A stretch of 64,000 bases of DNA from Effrenium voratum (GCA_963377175.1 CAUJNA010000193.1:1-64000), one strand, 5' to 3'. Counted from the first letter of the stretch, positions 11,001 through 25,200 are shown. Program-made: numbers and translations. Notes: generated by a model from the sequence alone, not told the origin.

Positions 11001-12991
11001 TCCATGGGAAAGAAGGAAATCATCTCCACGCTCCTTACCAAACAAGCTCGATGCAAGCGCAGCCGGAAGGCCTGGCGACAGCGACAGGCGCATGGCGGAC
11101 GGTGGGAGCTTGGTCGGATGGGCGCTTGTGAAGCCGTTTGTCCAAGAGGCTTTTGGCCTCAGTAAGTATCACAAGATTCAGCATTCCCTCACGAAGCGGG
11201 ATTGCGACCTCACTCATACAGGTGTTGCGCTGGCAAGCTCCGAGAGTGGGCCGTTGTTATTTCCTTGTGTGTCCCGTGTCGAGGGGCGTTGATTGGCAAC
11301 TGTTTTCGTTCGATGTGAAGGGCGCGCGTAGGACCCTCCGTTTTGCCATTGCAAGCCTCGTCAGCGTACTGGTACGGAGGCTATCGCGCGTTTCACTCTG
11401 AGACACGCGTTTGATTGCTCCTTTTCTCGTTCCAAGTGCTGAGTTTCATGGCAGATGGGGACGAGCGTCAGCTATTTGGGCTGAGGGGAGACTTGTAGAG
11501 GTCCGGCAGAGCAAAGCAGTGTGATGCTCAAGGCAAGCCATGAGAAACCGCCAGCCAGCTCGTTTGTACTCAATGGTAGTCCCCGTTTTCCCTTGCGCAG
11601 CCCTAAACCAATTCACTTCCAGCCCACAACCAACAGAAGGCTGGATGCCATAAATAGATAAACAAACAAGTAAATACATAGATAAACATATAAATAAGTA
11701 TACTATATATATAATATATATATATATATATCACAAACCTGATGATTCCCAGCTTGCAAGCTTGCGGTGCGTCGGGTATTATAAAGACATTGCGTGGAGG
11801 TCCGAAGACAATTGGATTTTTTGCGAAGGTCAGCCTGTCTCAACGTGGGATGTTTGCCGTTTGGATTTTGCTACATCCCAAGGCCCGCCTGACCCGGATC
11901 TCTGAGCAGAAAATGCCTTTCCCCACAAGCGTTCCATGAATTAGCAAGACTCAAGTTGGGGTCCGATCTGTGCGATTTCGATGCTGCCGCGCAGTTCGAC
12001 GCCGCCCTTGATGCTGGAGGCTGCTCTGTGGCGATCAAAGTTCCCATCATACAAAACAACAAGTGGATATGTGTTTGTGTGCACTTTTTGTCGAGGATTC
12101 CCTCTTAGGGAAACCAACATTTTGTTTGGGGGGGCGTCCCAAGTTTTGACATATACCCACATGCTCATTGAGTCGTCGACCCTCTCGGGAAACTGGACAA
12201 CCATCCGTAGCCCGACTCGGGAAACCAGGTCCACCCGCAAGGAGCTGTGACAGGGGCTCATTTGGCGACAACGCAATACTAGGCTACTTGGGATTGGGGG
12301 AGTTTGGGCCAACATCAACTGCGAAGCTGCACACATGGGGAGGACTGCATTTTGCGAAGTTGTTGAATTTGAGCAGGAGTTCCTGTGATGACTGAGACGA
12401 TTCACAAAGCAGCTGTTGATTCACTGTGGCGAATTGTCGCAATCTACGAAGAGAGTTCCTATTCAGTCGACATCTTCAAGTAAGTCAAGGAAAACCGGCA
12501 ATGATCTCCGTGACTTCACAGCAAGACACTCATTTAAACTCTGATGACATTTCTTGGGCGCCCTCCATACATACTCCCTCCTCGTCCTTAAAGCCCTTCC
12601 CATGGATTTTGTTTTCTTTCCATGGTGTGTTTGTGAGTGAGGGGCACCCAAAACGGGGTCTGGGTTTCCCAAACCCTTGAACCCACCCCAGGAAGGATAT
12701 TCCGACCAACCCCCCCCAAAGAAAAAAGAGAGATCAAACATGATATTGGGCAAAATCTGCGCGGCTGAGAATCTCTTCTATTGGGCTTCTGGGCTGACGG
12801 GAGGTCTTCTGCAAACAAGATAGTGGATGACGGTTCAATAGCCAAAAGTAGATGCAGTATCTTGCGATCTTCGATTTGTTTCATTACTTGTTTGGTCTGC
12901 ATTGATTCCGTCTTAAGTGCCTCGTCTCATGGAATTTCGCTTGTTTCATCCTCGAAGTTTGGGTCTGACGCCGTCACAGATCGGTTCGCAG
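8062..12991. other. Non-coding stretch, no gene supported
   Basis: No exon with protein-like composition and splice signals that I trust. Weak coding-like islands are at 8810-8870, 10140-10360 and 10480-10530. Two near-identical ~26-bp copies of a GTAGAGTTTC...GAGGAACGC unit lie at about 10776-10830. An A/T-rich microsatellite lies at 11644-11735. It may be intergenic sequence or the 5' part of the large host gene. Confidence 0.45.
11644..11735. repeat. AT-rich microsatellite
   Basis: AAATA/GATA-type units pass into a pure (TA)n run at about 11700-11730. Confidence 0.85.
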
Positions 12992-13072
12992 GTGGCAGCG
13001 CTGCGGGCGGAGGCGCTGCAGCTGCGGCGCCTTGCGGAGCAACAGCACCAGCAGGCTGGAGCTTGGCAAAGG
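12992..13072 (+). CDS. Host gene exon 1 (coiled coil)
   Basis: Acceptor TTCGCAG; 27 codons ([18 protein letters not shown]...), a heptad-like coiled coil; GT donor (GTCCG). It is the most 5' exon I can find, but the gene probably starts upstream. Confidence 0.55.
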
Positions 13073-16000
13073 GTCCGTTTTTTCCTCTCTTTTTTTTTTT
13101 TTGGGGGGGGGGGTGGGGGGGGTTTTTTTTTTTTGTTCTTCCTTTTTTTTTTTCTATTAAGGAAACCAGAAGGACAGCGACCTTTTGGGAGGTCCCCCCA
13201 CTTTTTTGTGTGGGAGTTTCGTCAGACATGGGGGGTGAATTTTCAATGGAGTTGGTGTTGTTGTGTGTACTATGTTTGAGCGTTTGAGCATGTTCCATAT
13301 TAACATTCATAGCCACACGCGTTTCTTTGCGTTTAGTCCCTAGCTTCCACTTTGGTTGGAACCCAACCATTTCAACAAGTAGGACCATCTCATATGTGCC
13401 GTGTTCAAAAAACCCTTTTGGGCTTAGTGCGGACGGTCATCAACCTCTCAATAGGGGGTTTTGAGAGCCATAACGAGGATTCTGAAGGGACCCATGAACC
13501 AATATAGGTATTCAATAGAATCATGATCCCCTAAAATGGTTGGTGGGGGGCCTTATGGGACTACTAGCAACCAACACCCGGTTTCGCCACTTTGAACCCC
13601 CACGTGTGTTTCTGAGGATGTGGGGTGGAAACCACATTTTTTTTGGGGTCTCCTATAGTTACGAATAATGCCAGTAGTGACTAGGGGCTATGAAGGACCA
13701 TCAAGGACCATAACCCTCTCATGGCTTCCTTTGCAATCTGGATCAGCATTGGCAAAAGAGGGAACAAACGTAGAACCCAACAAAGGTCCAACGCAATGGC
13801 ACTAGGATGGAGTGGGGGGTCAGACCTATGGGTGTTGCGTGATCAGCCCTTACTCGACAGCTAGCGTTTTTTCTCTCCAAGGCTGACCGTTTTTGTTTGT
13901 TTGTTTCACATTGGGCCAAGACCTGATCGAGCTGTTTGAGCCCGATTTGAAAGAACCGGCGTGCCGGACAGAGCACTGGGGCCCGGGTGCATCCAGATCA
14001 GTCCTTACGACTAGACGCTGCGTGGTTGGTCAGGCCGAATGTGCCAGATCTTTGCCAAGTGGCTCTCCTTTTCCCCCTGCTCATGTTCAACTCTTTGAAC
14101 TTTAAGCCGCCTTTCTCGGTTTCTCCTTTTCTTAAACCGGGCAAAAAAATCTCGCCCCACGCGTGTCAGATCCTCGCCGTGTGCTCCCCCTGCCAGGCTG
14201 CCAGCGCGTCCTCGCGCTTCCGCGGGGAGCTGCGGACGCTGAGGCAAAGCCTGCGGGATGAGGCGCGGAGAAGCACGTGGGGAGGGGCTGTTGGTGTTTT
14301 TCTATTGGCTCTCTCAGAGTCACCAGTTGAAGCTTTTCCAAGGCAAGAGGCGGGGTTTCTCATTTCCTGAGATTGCCTGAAGTCAAGTTCTGTTTTTGGT
14401 AGGCAGTTGCTCTCGCGATCCAGTGCGAATAGCGGTTCAAGGCGTTTGGATGTGCAACCAATGAAGACACTAAGTGCAGCTTGCTAGGAGTGCTCTCCTA
14501 CGTGAACCATTGAAAGGCGTGTCGGTGTCAACATGGCCCTGGAAAGTTGCTCGTGGTGAACACGACAAGCAGAAGATGCAGTGGACGTCGGTGTTTACTA
14601 TCCGACCTTCGAAACTGTGGCTGTCGCAGGATGGGCGGCTCGCATTTCAGGAGCCGCTGGATACGCCCCAAATTGCTGTATCCGTGGCTCAGACATGGAG
14701 TGTCAGTCCGTGCAGATGGTGCGAACGCATCCTTAAAACTGTGACTTGTCCAGCGGGTGGGGCGTTTGTGAAAGCAGACACTGCAATCTCGCTGTCGCCC
14801 GGGCTCTTTGACAAACAGTGGCCCAACCAGGCAAATGCTGCCGGTGTCGTTGACTGCCTCCAACGGATACTAAGTTTTGATGTCGCCATGGATTGCCGAT
14901 GAGTTTGCTGTTTCAGTTGAAGTGTGTCGATCCCTTTTGTAAGAGGACCATGTTTGGGAAGGCCACCATGCGTGCAGTTGCGAGCGGTTTCATTAACTTG
15001 CCAACCGATGACACGCGAGGATGTGATCTAAGATATGATGCAGGCAACATTTGCCTCAGCAGAGGCTGCCAAGATTTCGGGGAACACACGGCGTGAGAGG
15101 ACCGCACGCATTTTCCTCAAACTGGCGGTTTCCACTCGCATGGCCAGGGCATTCTGGAGGACGCGCCGGGAGCCTGAGATTGTCGCCAAGGGGGCTGGAC
15201 CTGCATCAGGTTTTTCTGAGCCTTACATCCCGCAAGCGAGGGTCAGGGTTCAACTGTGTCACTTTGGAGCAGACAATCAGGAATTTCCCAGTTTGCGCAA
15301 CGCATAATGGTCGTTTGACGACATGCAATGACTGAAACGCCTACCAAAAAAGCGCGATGTAGCTCCTGAGGTGGTTGGTCCCGCGTTCTTTTCAAACACA
15401 TCAAACCAGTCAGGGCAATATGCATCTTCCCACATAAGTGGGCTGAAAGAAATGTCACCAGGCACAGAGCTGCAAACGCCTCTGTTCTCCACGCCACTGC
15501 CCAGCCCAAATCCATGGCAACACTGAACAACAAGGCTAGGGAATCTGGGCGACAAGTCCTGTGATTGATGCTCAAGTGAGCCACAATCAAAACCCGGTAT
15601 TAAAATGGGAAGCCCAGAACCATGTAAAGAATTAAGAAGGCGGCCGCAGCTATTTATGACTGGGATTGGCCCTTACTAACCTTCCTCTACCCGGGTTTCG
15701 ATTGTGGCTCAAGTAGGCGATGATGACATGAGATCGCTGATGCACATCCTGGTCGATATTTTTGGCATGAGATGAACATGGCACCAACTCGCCCTGGAAT
15801 TACTCCTGACCTCGGATTTCTTGATTTTCTTCAGAGTCTACGGTACTTCCGCGTCCGGATCTTGCACTTCTGGTTCAGTTCCACTTTTGGTCCAGTTCTA
15901 TTTCAAGCTCCCAGCTCGAATTCGTGGCTCGCGTTTTCTCCACGGTGGAGAGTCCACGTTTCGGGGGAGGCATACTCTTTGCTCCTTTCTGTGGAGAGAT

Positions 16001-19000
16001 CCTGGGCAAGCCTACCCATGGCTTGAGCCGCATTCTCAGTGTTGGTTGTTGAATTGGGGTTGCTTTCCTTCCTAAACCACAAGATGACGCCCAGAGTGGC
16101 CACATCAAACTTCCCTTCCCGGCATGTCTCAGCGTGAGCGGCGCAGGCCACGTTGTTTGGGCGCCTGGTCAGTTCGTCAAAAAGTGGTTAGTGAACACTT
16201 TGTCTTGTCTCGCCTGTGAATGAACCGCAATGTCACTGGGGCCTCAAGGCACTTTGCAATTAGCCAAATCACAAACCAAAGCATCTCAATCGCGGGCATC
16301 CGTGCTCGAATGCTCGAGTGATTCTCTGCTGCAGAACAAAGACGTCTCATCATTTTTCTCATTTTTTCGGGGCTTTGGTGCACGCGCAAGCAGAGCTGGT
16401 TTTCCAGCAGCCTGAAGCCGAAATGAATTCCTTGGGGCTGCCAGGCGTGTAACCCAGAGATTTGGGGCACCAAACGTCATTAACAGCCCACATAGGCTCT
16501 CTCAAACATAGCTTCGGGCACTCACTTCCTTTTTTGTTGAAGGGACCCAGAAGGCTTGGTCCTAGCTGAGGCTGGAGGTTGAGGCAGAGCCAGAGGCCGG
16601 GCCATTGGTCGGCAGAGATGGCAGAAGAGATTGTTGAGCCCAGATGAATCAACCGCTTACTTTTGGGGTGTTCCCCCTCAAGTGATAAATCCCCACTATA
16701 GGGACACCCGCCTATCAATAAGCAGGGGACATCAGTTTAGGTGTACATTTGGGCGGGTCAAGAATAGGTACCCAAAATGGAACCCTGGTAAATGGAACCA
16801 AGGACTAAAACCTGCGGTTCCCTGGTGTCTTTTGTTTTTGACCCATACCCATCTATTGTTTTCGTATTGCAGTCCGCATACTTCTTGTTGGGTCACAGTT
16901 GCAAGAGCAAAAGGTGGATCTTTGTCATCTCTTCGTGCATTCTCACTTCGCGGAATCATCCGTTGCTCCTTTGTGTGAGGGTTTGGGGGCCCGGCCTCCC
17001 GCCTCTCTGGGATAGCTGTGCACCCACACGCCTCTTGTGTATTTCTCCGCGGCTTGTCAGCACCTGTTAGTTTGGGACGCCTAAGCATGCTTCTCTGCCT
17101 GCTTTCGATTTGGAACTGGCCTCGAACTTGGCTATGCTCAGCCCATGCCACGGACATAGATCGCTGGGAAGCTTCAAGTTTGGTGCAGCCAGACCCGATC
17201 ATTCCCCAGGCGGCTTGGCGGTTGCACGGCCTTCAAGAAGCTGCCTCAAGCCATGCCAATCACCACACCTCCATGGTCACTCCCCAGTTGCACCATGCCA
17301 GGGAGCAGAGCTCTCCAATGTTGCGCGAGAACCCACAGGGATTTTCCGGGCAAAAAAACAGTGTCTCCTTTTGCCCAGATACTCTTGTGATGAGCATAGC
17401 AAGGCTTTGAAAGGTACTACAAACAACTAGGGAGTTAACCCATATTTGAGTTTCTACGAGCGTTGAGTACGATGGAGTAAATGTGAGACAGATGCTGCAG
17501 CACAGTTTCCTTCTCGGAATGCCCCTCCAGCGTTGATCCAACCAGCCCAAATGGCAAAGGGCAAGGGAGCCCCCTTCACAGTGACAAATGTGTCGTGGAA
17601 ATGCCCGTCTAGGTGTCACCCTTGAACCACTCAACAGAAACACGCACCCATGACTCCCAAAAAAAGGTTGAGATGTCGGTGAATCATTGCAGAGGGATAG
17701 CCTGAGGTTGAGAAGATAGGAGAAGCAGGCCAGTGCATGAACATACAGAACTCTTCGTGGATTGAGCCTTAATCAAGCAGGCATTGTCTACGAGCAATGG
17801 TCGAAAGGCTTGGTTACTTCATGTTCGCAGGGGTGGGTGATAAGAATCCCTGTTCATGAAACCATCAACGGCGAACTCTTTCCATGGCAAATAGTTCAGT
17901 TGAAAAGAACTGTCTTCAACTCCTACTCCACTCTGCCATAGTTGCTGTACGCGGACCGGCCCTGTTTTGCCTTGTGGCGGCTCAATGCGTTCGTAGTCGA
18001 AATCTGTGTCAAGCTAGGACCCTCGAAGTGGTCTCCGTTCGCCTGAAAAAGAGAACCCCAATGGGAGTGGCCGTTCTGAGGATCCGACCAAGGAGCTGCA
18101 GGAGGCACTGGCGCTGTCGCAAGGCCAGATGCCAAACTCATGCGGTCAGACGCAACAGCGCTGGTCAAAGGGAAACCGAAGCAACAACCACTGTTTATAG
18201 GCTTATCAAAGGAAATTTAGAAGGAACTTCCGTGTTACGGCTACTAATTGAAAGCTAGCTCTCTGAGACAGATGACAAGAGAAGGAATAAGCCCGCGAGA
18301 AAATATGCGTGCTCGTGTGGTGAGAGAATAGACATGTGCAAAAAGCATGGCCCTGTGCGTGAATTGGCGTCTCCGGAGAGCTGAAAGCTAGCCTGTTCGC
18401 GGCGCCTGGTCGGACCAGTCTCGGACCACGTTCGGACCACGTTCAGACCACTCTCGGAGCGCGGGCCCATTGGCACGGCAACGCGAAGCAGGCTTTGAAG
18501 TCCGTGGCAGGCGCAGTGCTTTTGCAAGGTCAGGTGCAGACTTCGTGGCAGGCGCAGCACTTTCTCAAGGTCAAGATTTCTTGAGGTTTCACTTGCGTGG
18601 TAGGCGCATCACTTTCGCAAGTTGATGTATAGATGTCGTGGCAGGGGCAGCGCTTTCGCAAGGTCAAGTACAGCACTTTCGCATAGGTAGATAGATAGAT
18701 GGATGAGAAGAGAACGAGAGAGAGAGAGAGAGACAAAGAGAGATAGCTAGATAAAAAGATAGAGAGATAGATCGATAGGTAGATAAACAGATAGGTCGAT
18801 AACAAATACATATAGATAGATAAAAGATTAATAGATAGAACGATAGATGAAAAGACAAATAGAGAGAGAGAGAGAGAGAGAGAGATAGGTAGATAAATGC
18901 AAAGATAGATAGATAGAGAAAGAGAGAGAGATAGATAGGTCTAGATAGATAGATAGATAGGGTTTGATAGATAGAGAGATTAGATAGATAGAGAACATAC

Positions 19001-19117
19001 AGAAAACAGATAGACAGATAGATAGAGAGAGAGCTAGGTAGAGAACATGCAGAAAACAGATAGACAGAGAGATAGAGAGAGAGAGAGAGAGATAGATAGA
19101 TAGACAGATAGATAGAC

Positions 19118-19151
<34 letters not shown>

Positions 19152-21185
19152 TTAGAGAAGAGACAAAAGAGAGAATGGCGCAATAACAAGGAAAGAAAGA
19201 AAGGAGTGGGGAAGGAAGGAAAGAAAGACAGAAAGAAAGAATGGCTAAGAAAAAAAAAGACAATGAAAAAGGAGAAGAACAGAACAATAATCAAGAAACG
19301 AAAGAGAAATATAACTATACTTATTATATTTTTGAAACTTCCGCCCACCAGCTTCGCCGGCTCTACTGGTATATATATATATATATATATACACTCTATT
19401 TTTCTGGGGGCGGGGGGGCTCATAGCTTCTAGGATAGCCGTGGAGAAGCCATGTACAGGTCGCGGCCATTTTGCATGTTTGCTTGCACGTCAAGATCATT
19501 GAAGATCTTGAGATCAAGAGAAGAGAGACAGGCATGGTGTGGCATGAGGTCAGGTAACGGCTCCAAGCAAGCTTGTCTAAATGTTTATTTTTGCATCACT
19601 GGCTTCCACATCTTTTGCCAGCGAGCCGGGCTCCGGCGTTCGTCTGTTTCGTGCATTTCAAGCTTTTCCATATTTTTCTGCAGCCGACATCCCCCAAGAG
19701 TGCCAGCTCGTGCTTCTCTGCCCTCTAGCTCTTTCAGCAATTGGGCTCCCATGAAGGACCAAGGCCATGAAGGCAATGAAGGCTGCCAAGGCCATGACCA
19801 AGGGTGGCATCGTGAGTGAGCTGGCTTCCGCGACGGGCTTGTATACACAAGCTACGCCAGAAGTACGTTGCTCTCGGCATATAGCTTCGCTTGACGTCGT
19901 TTGCCAAGCCGGGCACGTCCCGCGCCCTTTCGGGCAGGTGTCTCGGAGGAGCTCCTCAGCGAGGCGGAGGCGTTGCGGCGGAGTTTGCAGGAGGCGGAGG
20001 CGAGGCCGAAACCGAACATCCCCTGACATGGACATTGGAAAGCTTGGGCAACACTGGCAAGCCTAGATAACATATCCGAGCACATGGGATTGTCCATGTC
20101 AACCGTGATCAATATTGAGTATATGGATGTTGCTGAAATCGAGTTGAGCTCATCCTGGTGGGTGTTCGGTCTCCTTTTTGGCTTCCCTTCCAAACCATCC
20201 GCAAACGAGTGTCTTCATTTTGCGACACATCCATAAACAGGAAGGAAATGATGTGGGCACGGACTTCGCGGAGCTTCTGTGTTTGCTTTCAATAAGACTG
20301 GTCCAAGCCATTTCAATCTGTGGTTTTGCCGGGTTCATCCGAACAAGGTGGTTGTTGTCCCCCACAAGCATGACTCAGGGGCAAAAAGCGACTAGGCGCT
20401 TCGGCCCCTTGTTGGAACTGCAGATTGCTTTCATTGGTGGGTCGATTCTTCATTGAGGGGACCTCACTGTGACCGCATTTGACGGGCACTCACATTTGGG
20501 TATGCCCCTGTGAACAGCAACGGTTTCCTTAGAGCCAAGAAAATCCAATGAGAACAAAGATCAAGCCGACCCCAAGTGTTTGAACGACATTCACCATCAT
20601 TTGACCCTACATCTGTGTTGTGTTTGTCCCAGCCCACCAAAATTGAACATCCCTCCCTCCGAAGCAAAGCTCCGCGTGAGCGGATCAATTGGCGCAGGGA
20701 GCCTTGGAGGAGAAGCGGCAAAGCCAGCAGCGGTCCGAGGACTCCTTCCTGGAGTGCCAGGAGGCGAATCCCCCCGCGTCCGGGAGAAAAGGCTTTGAAT
20801 CCTCCCCTACAAAGTAACATGGACCCGGCCAAAAATGGCGGTGTTCTTTTTTTTTGGGGAGGGGGGGAGCCTGGGGTAAAAAGTTGGTCCAATGAACTTG
20901 GCATCCCCAATTTCAGTCTTAACCATCAGACATTGGGAACCTCTTTGTATTTTGTGGAAAGTGTAAATAGGCTCCATGATGTCCATTGGCAACACCAACC
21001 CACTTTAGCTCCGAAACAACTAGCTTTTAGCGGTGTTCAGCCATACGCTTGCGGGATCTATGTCAGAACCTATGAAACACTTGTAACAAGGGATCAACGA
21101 AACGCTTAGTTTTGTGGTGGGACGTGCAGGATGTTGCTTGGTTCGCTCGCTTGAGCATCATCCAACAAGGTGGTACCTGAAGAGG

Positions 21186-21247
<62 letters not shown>

Positions 21248-21709
21248 GACAGTGTCAAACAGGCTCTTGCCCTTTTCGGATTCTTGAATTGTGTGTTGGG
21301 GGTTGGGTGGGGGAATCTGTATGTTGTCGGTGTCGTTTGACTTTGGCTGTTGGCGTTTGTGGTATGCATTGTCTATTTCCTGGCGCCATGATGTTTGTTT
21401 TGTTTCCAGAGCTCGCTCTTTGTTTTACTTGTTTATTCGACTTGTTTGATTTGTTGTTTGTTGGTTCGTTTTGGTTTGGTTTGAACGTTCGTTCACTTGT
21501 TTGCTGCTTTGTTTTGTTTGTTTGTTTGTTTGTTTGTTTGTTTGTTTGTTTGTTTGTTTTTTGTTTGTTTGTTTGTTTGTTTGTTTGTTTGTTTGGTTTG
21601 TTTGTTTGTTTGTTTGTTTGCTTGCTTGCTTGTTTGCTTGTTTGCTTGTTTGCTTGTTTGCTTGTTTGCTTGTTTGCTTGTTTGCTTGTTTGCTTGTTTG
21701 CTTGTTTGT

Positions 21710-21741
<32 letters not shown>

Positions 21742-22175
21742 CTGCTTGCTTGCTTGCTTGCCTGCCTGCTTGCTTGCTTGCTTGTCTTGCTTGTCTTGCT
21801 TGTCTTGCTTGCTTGCTTGCTTGATTGACTGCCTGCCTGCCTGCTTGCTTGCTTGCTTGTTTGTTCGCCTGTTTGGTTGCTTGTTTGTTGGCTCGCTCGT
21901 TTGTTCGCTTGCTTGCTGACTGACTCTTTTGTTTGCTTGCTTTTGTTGTTTGCTTGCTTGCTGGCTGGCTGGCTTTTTCTTTGTGTGTGTGTGTGCTTGT
22001 TGTTTGTTTGTTTGTTTGTTTGTTTGTTTGCTTGCTTGCTTGCTTGCTTGCTTGCTTTCTTTCTTGCTTGTTTCTTTGTTTGTTGGTTTGTTTGCTGGCG
22101 GTGGGATTGTTGGTGGGATCGGGTGGATGGATGGATGGATGGATGGATGGATGGATGGATGGATGGATGGATGGA

Positions 22176-22210
<35 letters not shown>

Positions 22211-25200
22211 GTGGGTGGGTGGGTGGGTGGGTGGGTGGGTGGAGGGACGGACGGACGGATGTTTGTTTGTTTGTTGGTCGATTGGTTGGTTGGTCGGGTG
22301 TATCTGGAAACGTAGTTGATGTCTTGCACACGCGAGTGTGGGCGTATAGCTGGCCCAGGCAATATCCCAAGGATATGTCCCACAGAAATCTGTCTCTAGC
22401 CAACAGACTGGCTGCCGGTCGCCATCACCACCTTCTCTCCCTGCCGGTGGCGGCCCTGTCGTCCTTCTCCTGCCGCGGCACTGTGGCTTGTCTTTCACTC
22501 CCGGGCCCGGCGAAGGCTTCGAGTTGGCTCGACTCGAGTCGTTTTCGTTGAGATGTTGGGCCTCGGAACTTGGAAACCCCAGATAAAGTCTTGACAAGGA
22601 ATCCTGATGTTGCGTGATTTCAGATGCTGTCAGGGAACTTGGGAGATGTTGGTGGCCTTGCGAAAAGTCAATATCACCCTGACATCGAACGTTGAGCGCA
22701 TCAAACAGCACAAGGCGGCGGCGCGGCTTCGGGGGGAGCGGGACACCGCGCGCTCCGAGCTGGAGGCGGGGCCCGGATCGATCCGAGGCGCTTATTTTTG
22801 TTTGGGATTCTAAAAGGAGACCAAAAGGAAGCCAACCGTTTTTAGCGGTTCCCTAACTTGACTTTTAGCGGCTTCCTAACTTGAGACAACCCCCATGTTT
22901 GTTTCTTTGGGGGGGGGTCAATTTTTGTTTTGGGTGCGGGGGGAGGTCGGGGGGTGGGTTGGGCCCTTTTTGGCATCCCCCTCATAGGTGGCACAAAGCA
23001 GCACCGGGCCATATTTTGACACCCCTCCACCCATTTTGATGCGAATTTCATTACAGCCTTCTAGTCACGGGATCCGGACACCAGTTGGGTACACAGACCG
23101 GTTTTCAACAACGATTTGCCTTTTTCAAAATGACAAAGGCGCAGAGCTCGGGGAAGAGTCAGCAGGTAGTGGTGAGTTTGGAGGGGGAACCTGTGTTGGG
23201 GTTTTTGGTCAAACCGTATGATTGCAGGCAATGGCACCAGTCACAGTTTGCTGGGGCATGAATGGGCTTCAAAGTTGCCTCCTCAAGCAGAGAGAGGCTC
23301 TCAAGAACCAAGTTGGGCTTGATGTGACCTGGTGTGGGTGGGAGTGTATTTGACTTGTGCCAACGCGTGCTTGCACGTGTTAGCATTGCCCCAAGAAACT
23401 CTGTAGGTTGGTGGTCGCCAACTCATCTACCTGACCTATTTCCGTTAATGGTTCACGCTATCTCGGGAGTCGATCGCCACTTCCAGCCCGCGCCTTCTGT
23501 TGACGCGCCTTGCAATGGATGTCTGCAACCCCTCCTTCCACTTGGCTGTGGCTCAAAAAACCGGTGCCAAAATAGAACCCTGGTAAGTGGAAACATGGAC
23601 CAAAACCTGCTGTTTGCCCCCAGCTCTTTATTTTTGAGCCACTCCCACTTGTGATGGCTACCCAACGCCCATCTCCGCATGCGGCTTGATCCACGGCTCG
23701 TCACTTGAGGAGCTCACCACCCTGGCCAGCGCCTTCAAGGGCCAAGCGGAGGGGGAGATCTGCGAGCTCCGGCCGGTGACCCAAAGGGGCAAGGAAGCGG
23801 GCCATGGGGCGCCGAGGAACACGGGGTGTTCGGTTTTTGTTGGGCAAACTCATGCTGTCAGGTCTCTCGTTTTGGGAATTTCGCTTCAGGGCAGCCTTGG
23901 TCGTTGTTTTTTGTTTCGAATATCTTCCATATTGTGGCAAGGGTTCTGGAGCACTTGCCTCGAAGTTCAAGCTGCTTGGACATGGTTTGCAGCTATCGGA
24001 CCCTGAAATCTCAGCGCAAAGGGTTTGCACACACGATCTAAAAGAGATCGCAAGATGCTGCCAGGGTCATTCTCTGAGAGCCAGGGAAGCGAGCCATTGT
24101 GAAAACTTGGGCCCCGACTCACCTCATGCGGCTCCGTTGAAAGAGCCGGACGCGCAAGCACTGCTAGCCAGCGGCAACAGCTGGGATCCGAAATTCCAGT
24201 GGTTTATGGTTCTTCAGACAGGCCAACAGTTCGATCCGTCGCTTCACCGGACCATCGTGGAGTCAACCCGAACGAGTCGCCCGGGCCCCGAGGTGGCTCC
24301 GGCTGAGCGTGAAGCTGATGCGGCAGGAAGACGCGGACACCCTTGAGAGCCTCAAGGAGACGATTCGAAGCAAAAACCGAAAGAACTCCATATGAGAAGG
24401 CCTGAACCGTTTAAAGCCAAATGTCATGTGGTGAAAAATAGAGGAGTGTGGTTCAAAACCAGTTCGTAGCTTGGTTCATTTGGTTTTTGAAGACATCCTT
24501 TTGGAACAACCCTGAACGATTGATTAGCAATCATTATTGCCTATACTTCATGACTTGTTGTTGTTTGTTACTGTGCCTGGCCCTGGCACTCCCGTCGGTT
24601 GGCTTGGATTTGGCGCTGCAACGGAATGTCAGAGGAGCACATGGGCGTGTCTGTTTTGTTGGGTAGCCTTTTTGGGGTTGCTTTCAAGGGAAGCCAACGA
24701 CCACCCCTTTTGGGGGTGCCTGCATTTGCAGATAAAAGACACATATTGGCAGAGATGAGATCACTTCAAGCTGCACCTGCTTGCTTTCAGGCCTTTGCAG
24801 TTTGAGACCTCTGACACTTCATTCTGACCAAGTCGAAGTCTGCTGCTTGCTTTGCGGCCATTCGGCTCGGTGGCACTCAGGAGAGCTGGTCACACGGCAA
24901 CCGCAAGTGGCAGGCGAGCCGAGGGACGAATCGGGTGGGGCTCAGCACGATTCGCTGGGAGCCTTGTCAGGGGCGTATGAGTAGGTCGCCAATTCGTATG
25001 GTTCCGTGTTTGATTGTTGCGTGAAGTGGATGAAGTAGGAATCAGCGGTCAGCGAAAGGGGCCTCCGTATTGTGGGATCTTGAACCTTGAAGATCCAAGG
25101 CTGATGGTTCAAGCCCCTTCAAATTTTGAATCTGAGAATGTCGAAGACGCTTTCATGCTAGGACCCCCATGATTGCTCAATGGAGTGTATGTGGCACATG

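Larger units (their letters stand above)
14263..18080. other. Large intron with mobile-element remnants
   Basis: Holds one arm of a 392-bp inverted duplication with its embedded inverted-repeat element (15333-15724) and a second-family inverted-repeat element (16755-16844), both listed separately. No exon is supported in the rest. Confidence 0.4.
18105..19948. other. Intron with minisatellite and GATA/GA microsatellites
   Basis: Contains short tandem CGGACCACGTT-like units (18411-18456), a ~50-bp minisatellite, a 480-bp GATA/GA cluster and a (TA)n run. No exon is supported. Confidence 0.45.
20764..22708. other. Intron dominated by simple repeats
   Basis: Holds the (GA)n tract and the tetranucleotide supercluster listed separately. 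Nothing coding is supported. Confidence 0.5.

Noticed and set aside
15035..15335. Two overlapping + open frames of about 90 codons
   Set aside because: No splice context, no motif, and both frames are equally open.
18081..18140. Match to a ubiquitin-interacting motif ([14 protein letters not shown])
   Set aside because: The pattern fits the motif consensus but also fits the coiled-coil micro-exon pattern with a GC donor after LQE. Too short to decide.
21255..22711. Minus-strand open frames of 296-428 codons rich in Gln, Lys, Thr and Asn, plus Cys/Leu frames on +
   Set aside because: They are translations of tetranucleotide repeats in all frames, which stay open because the unit lacks stop codons.
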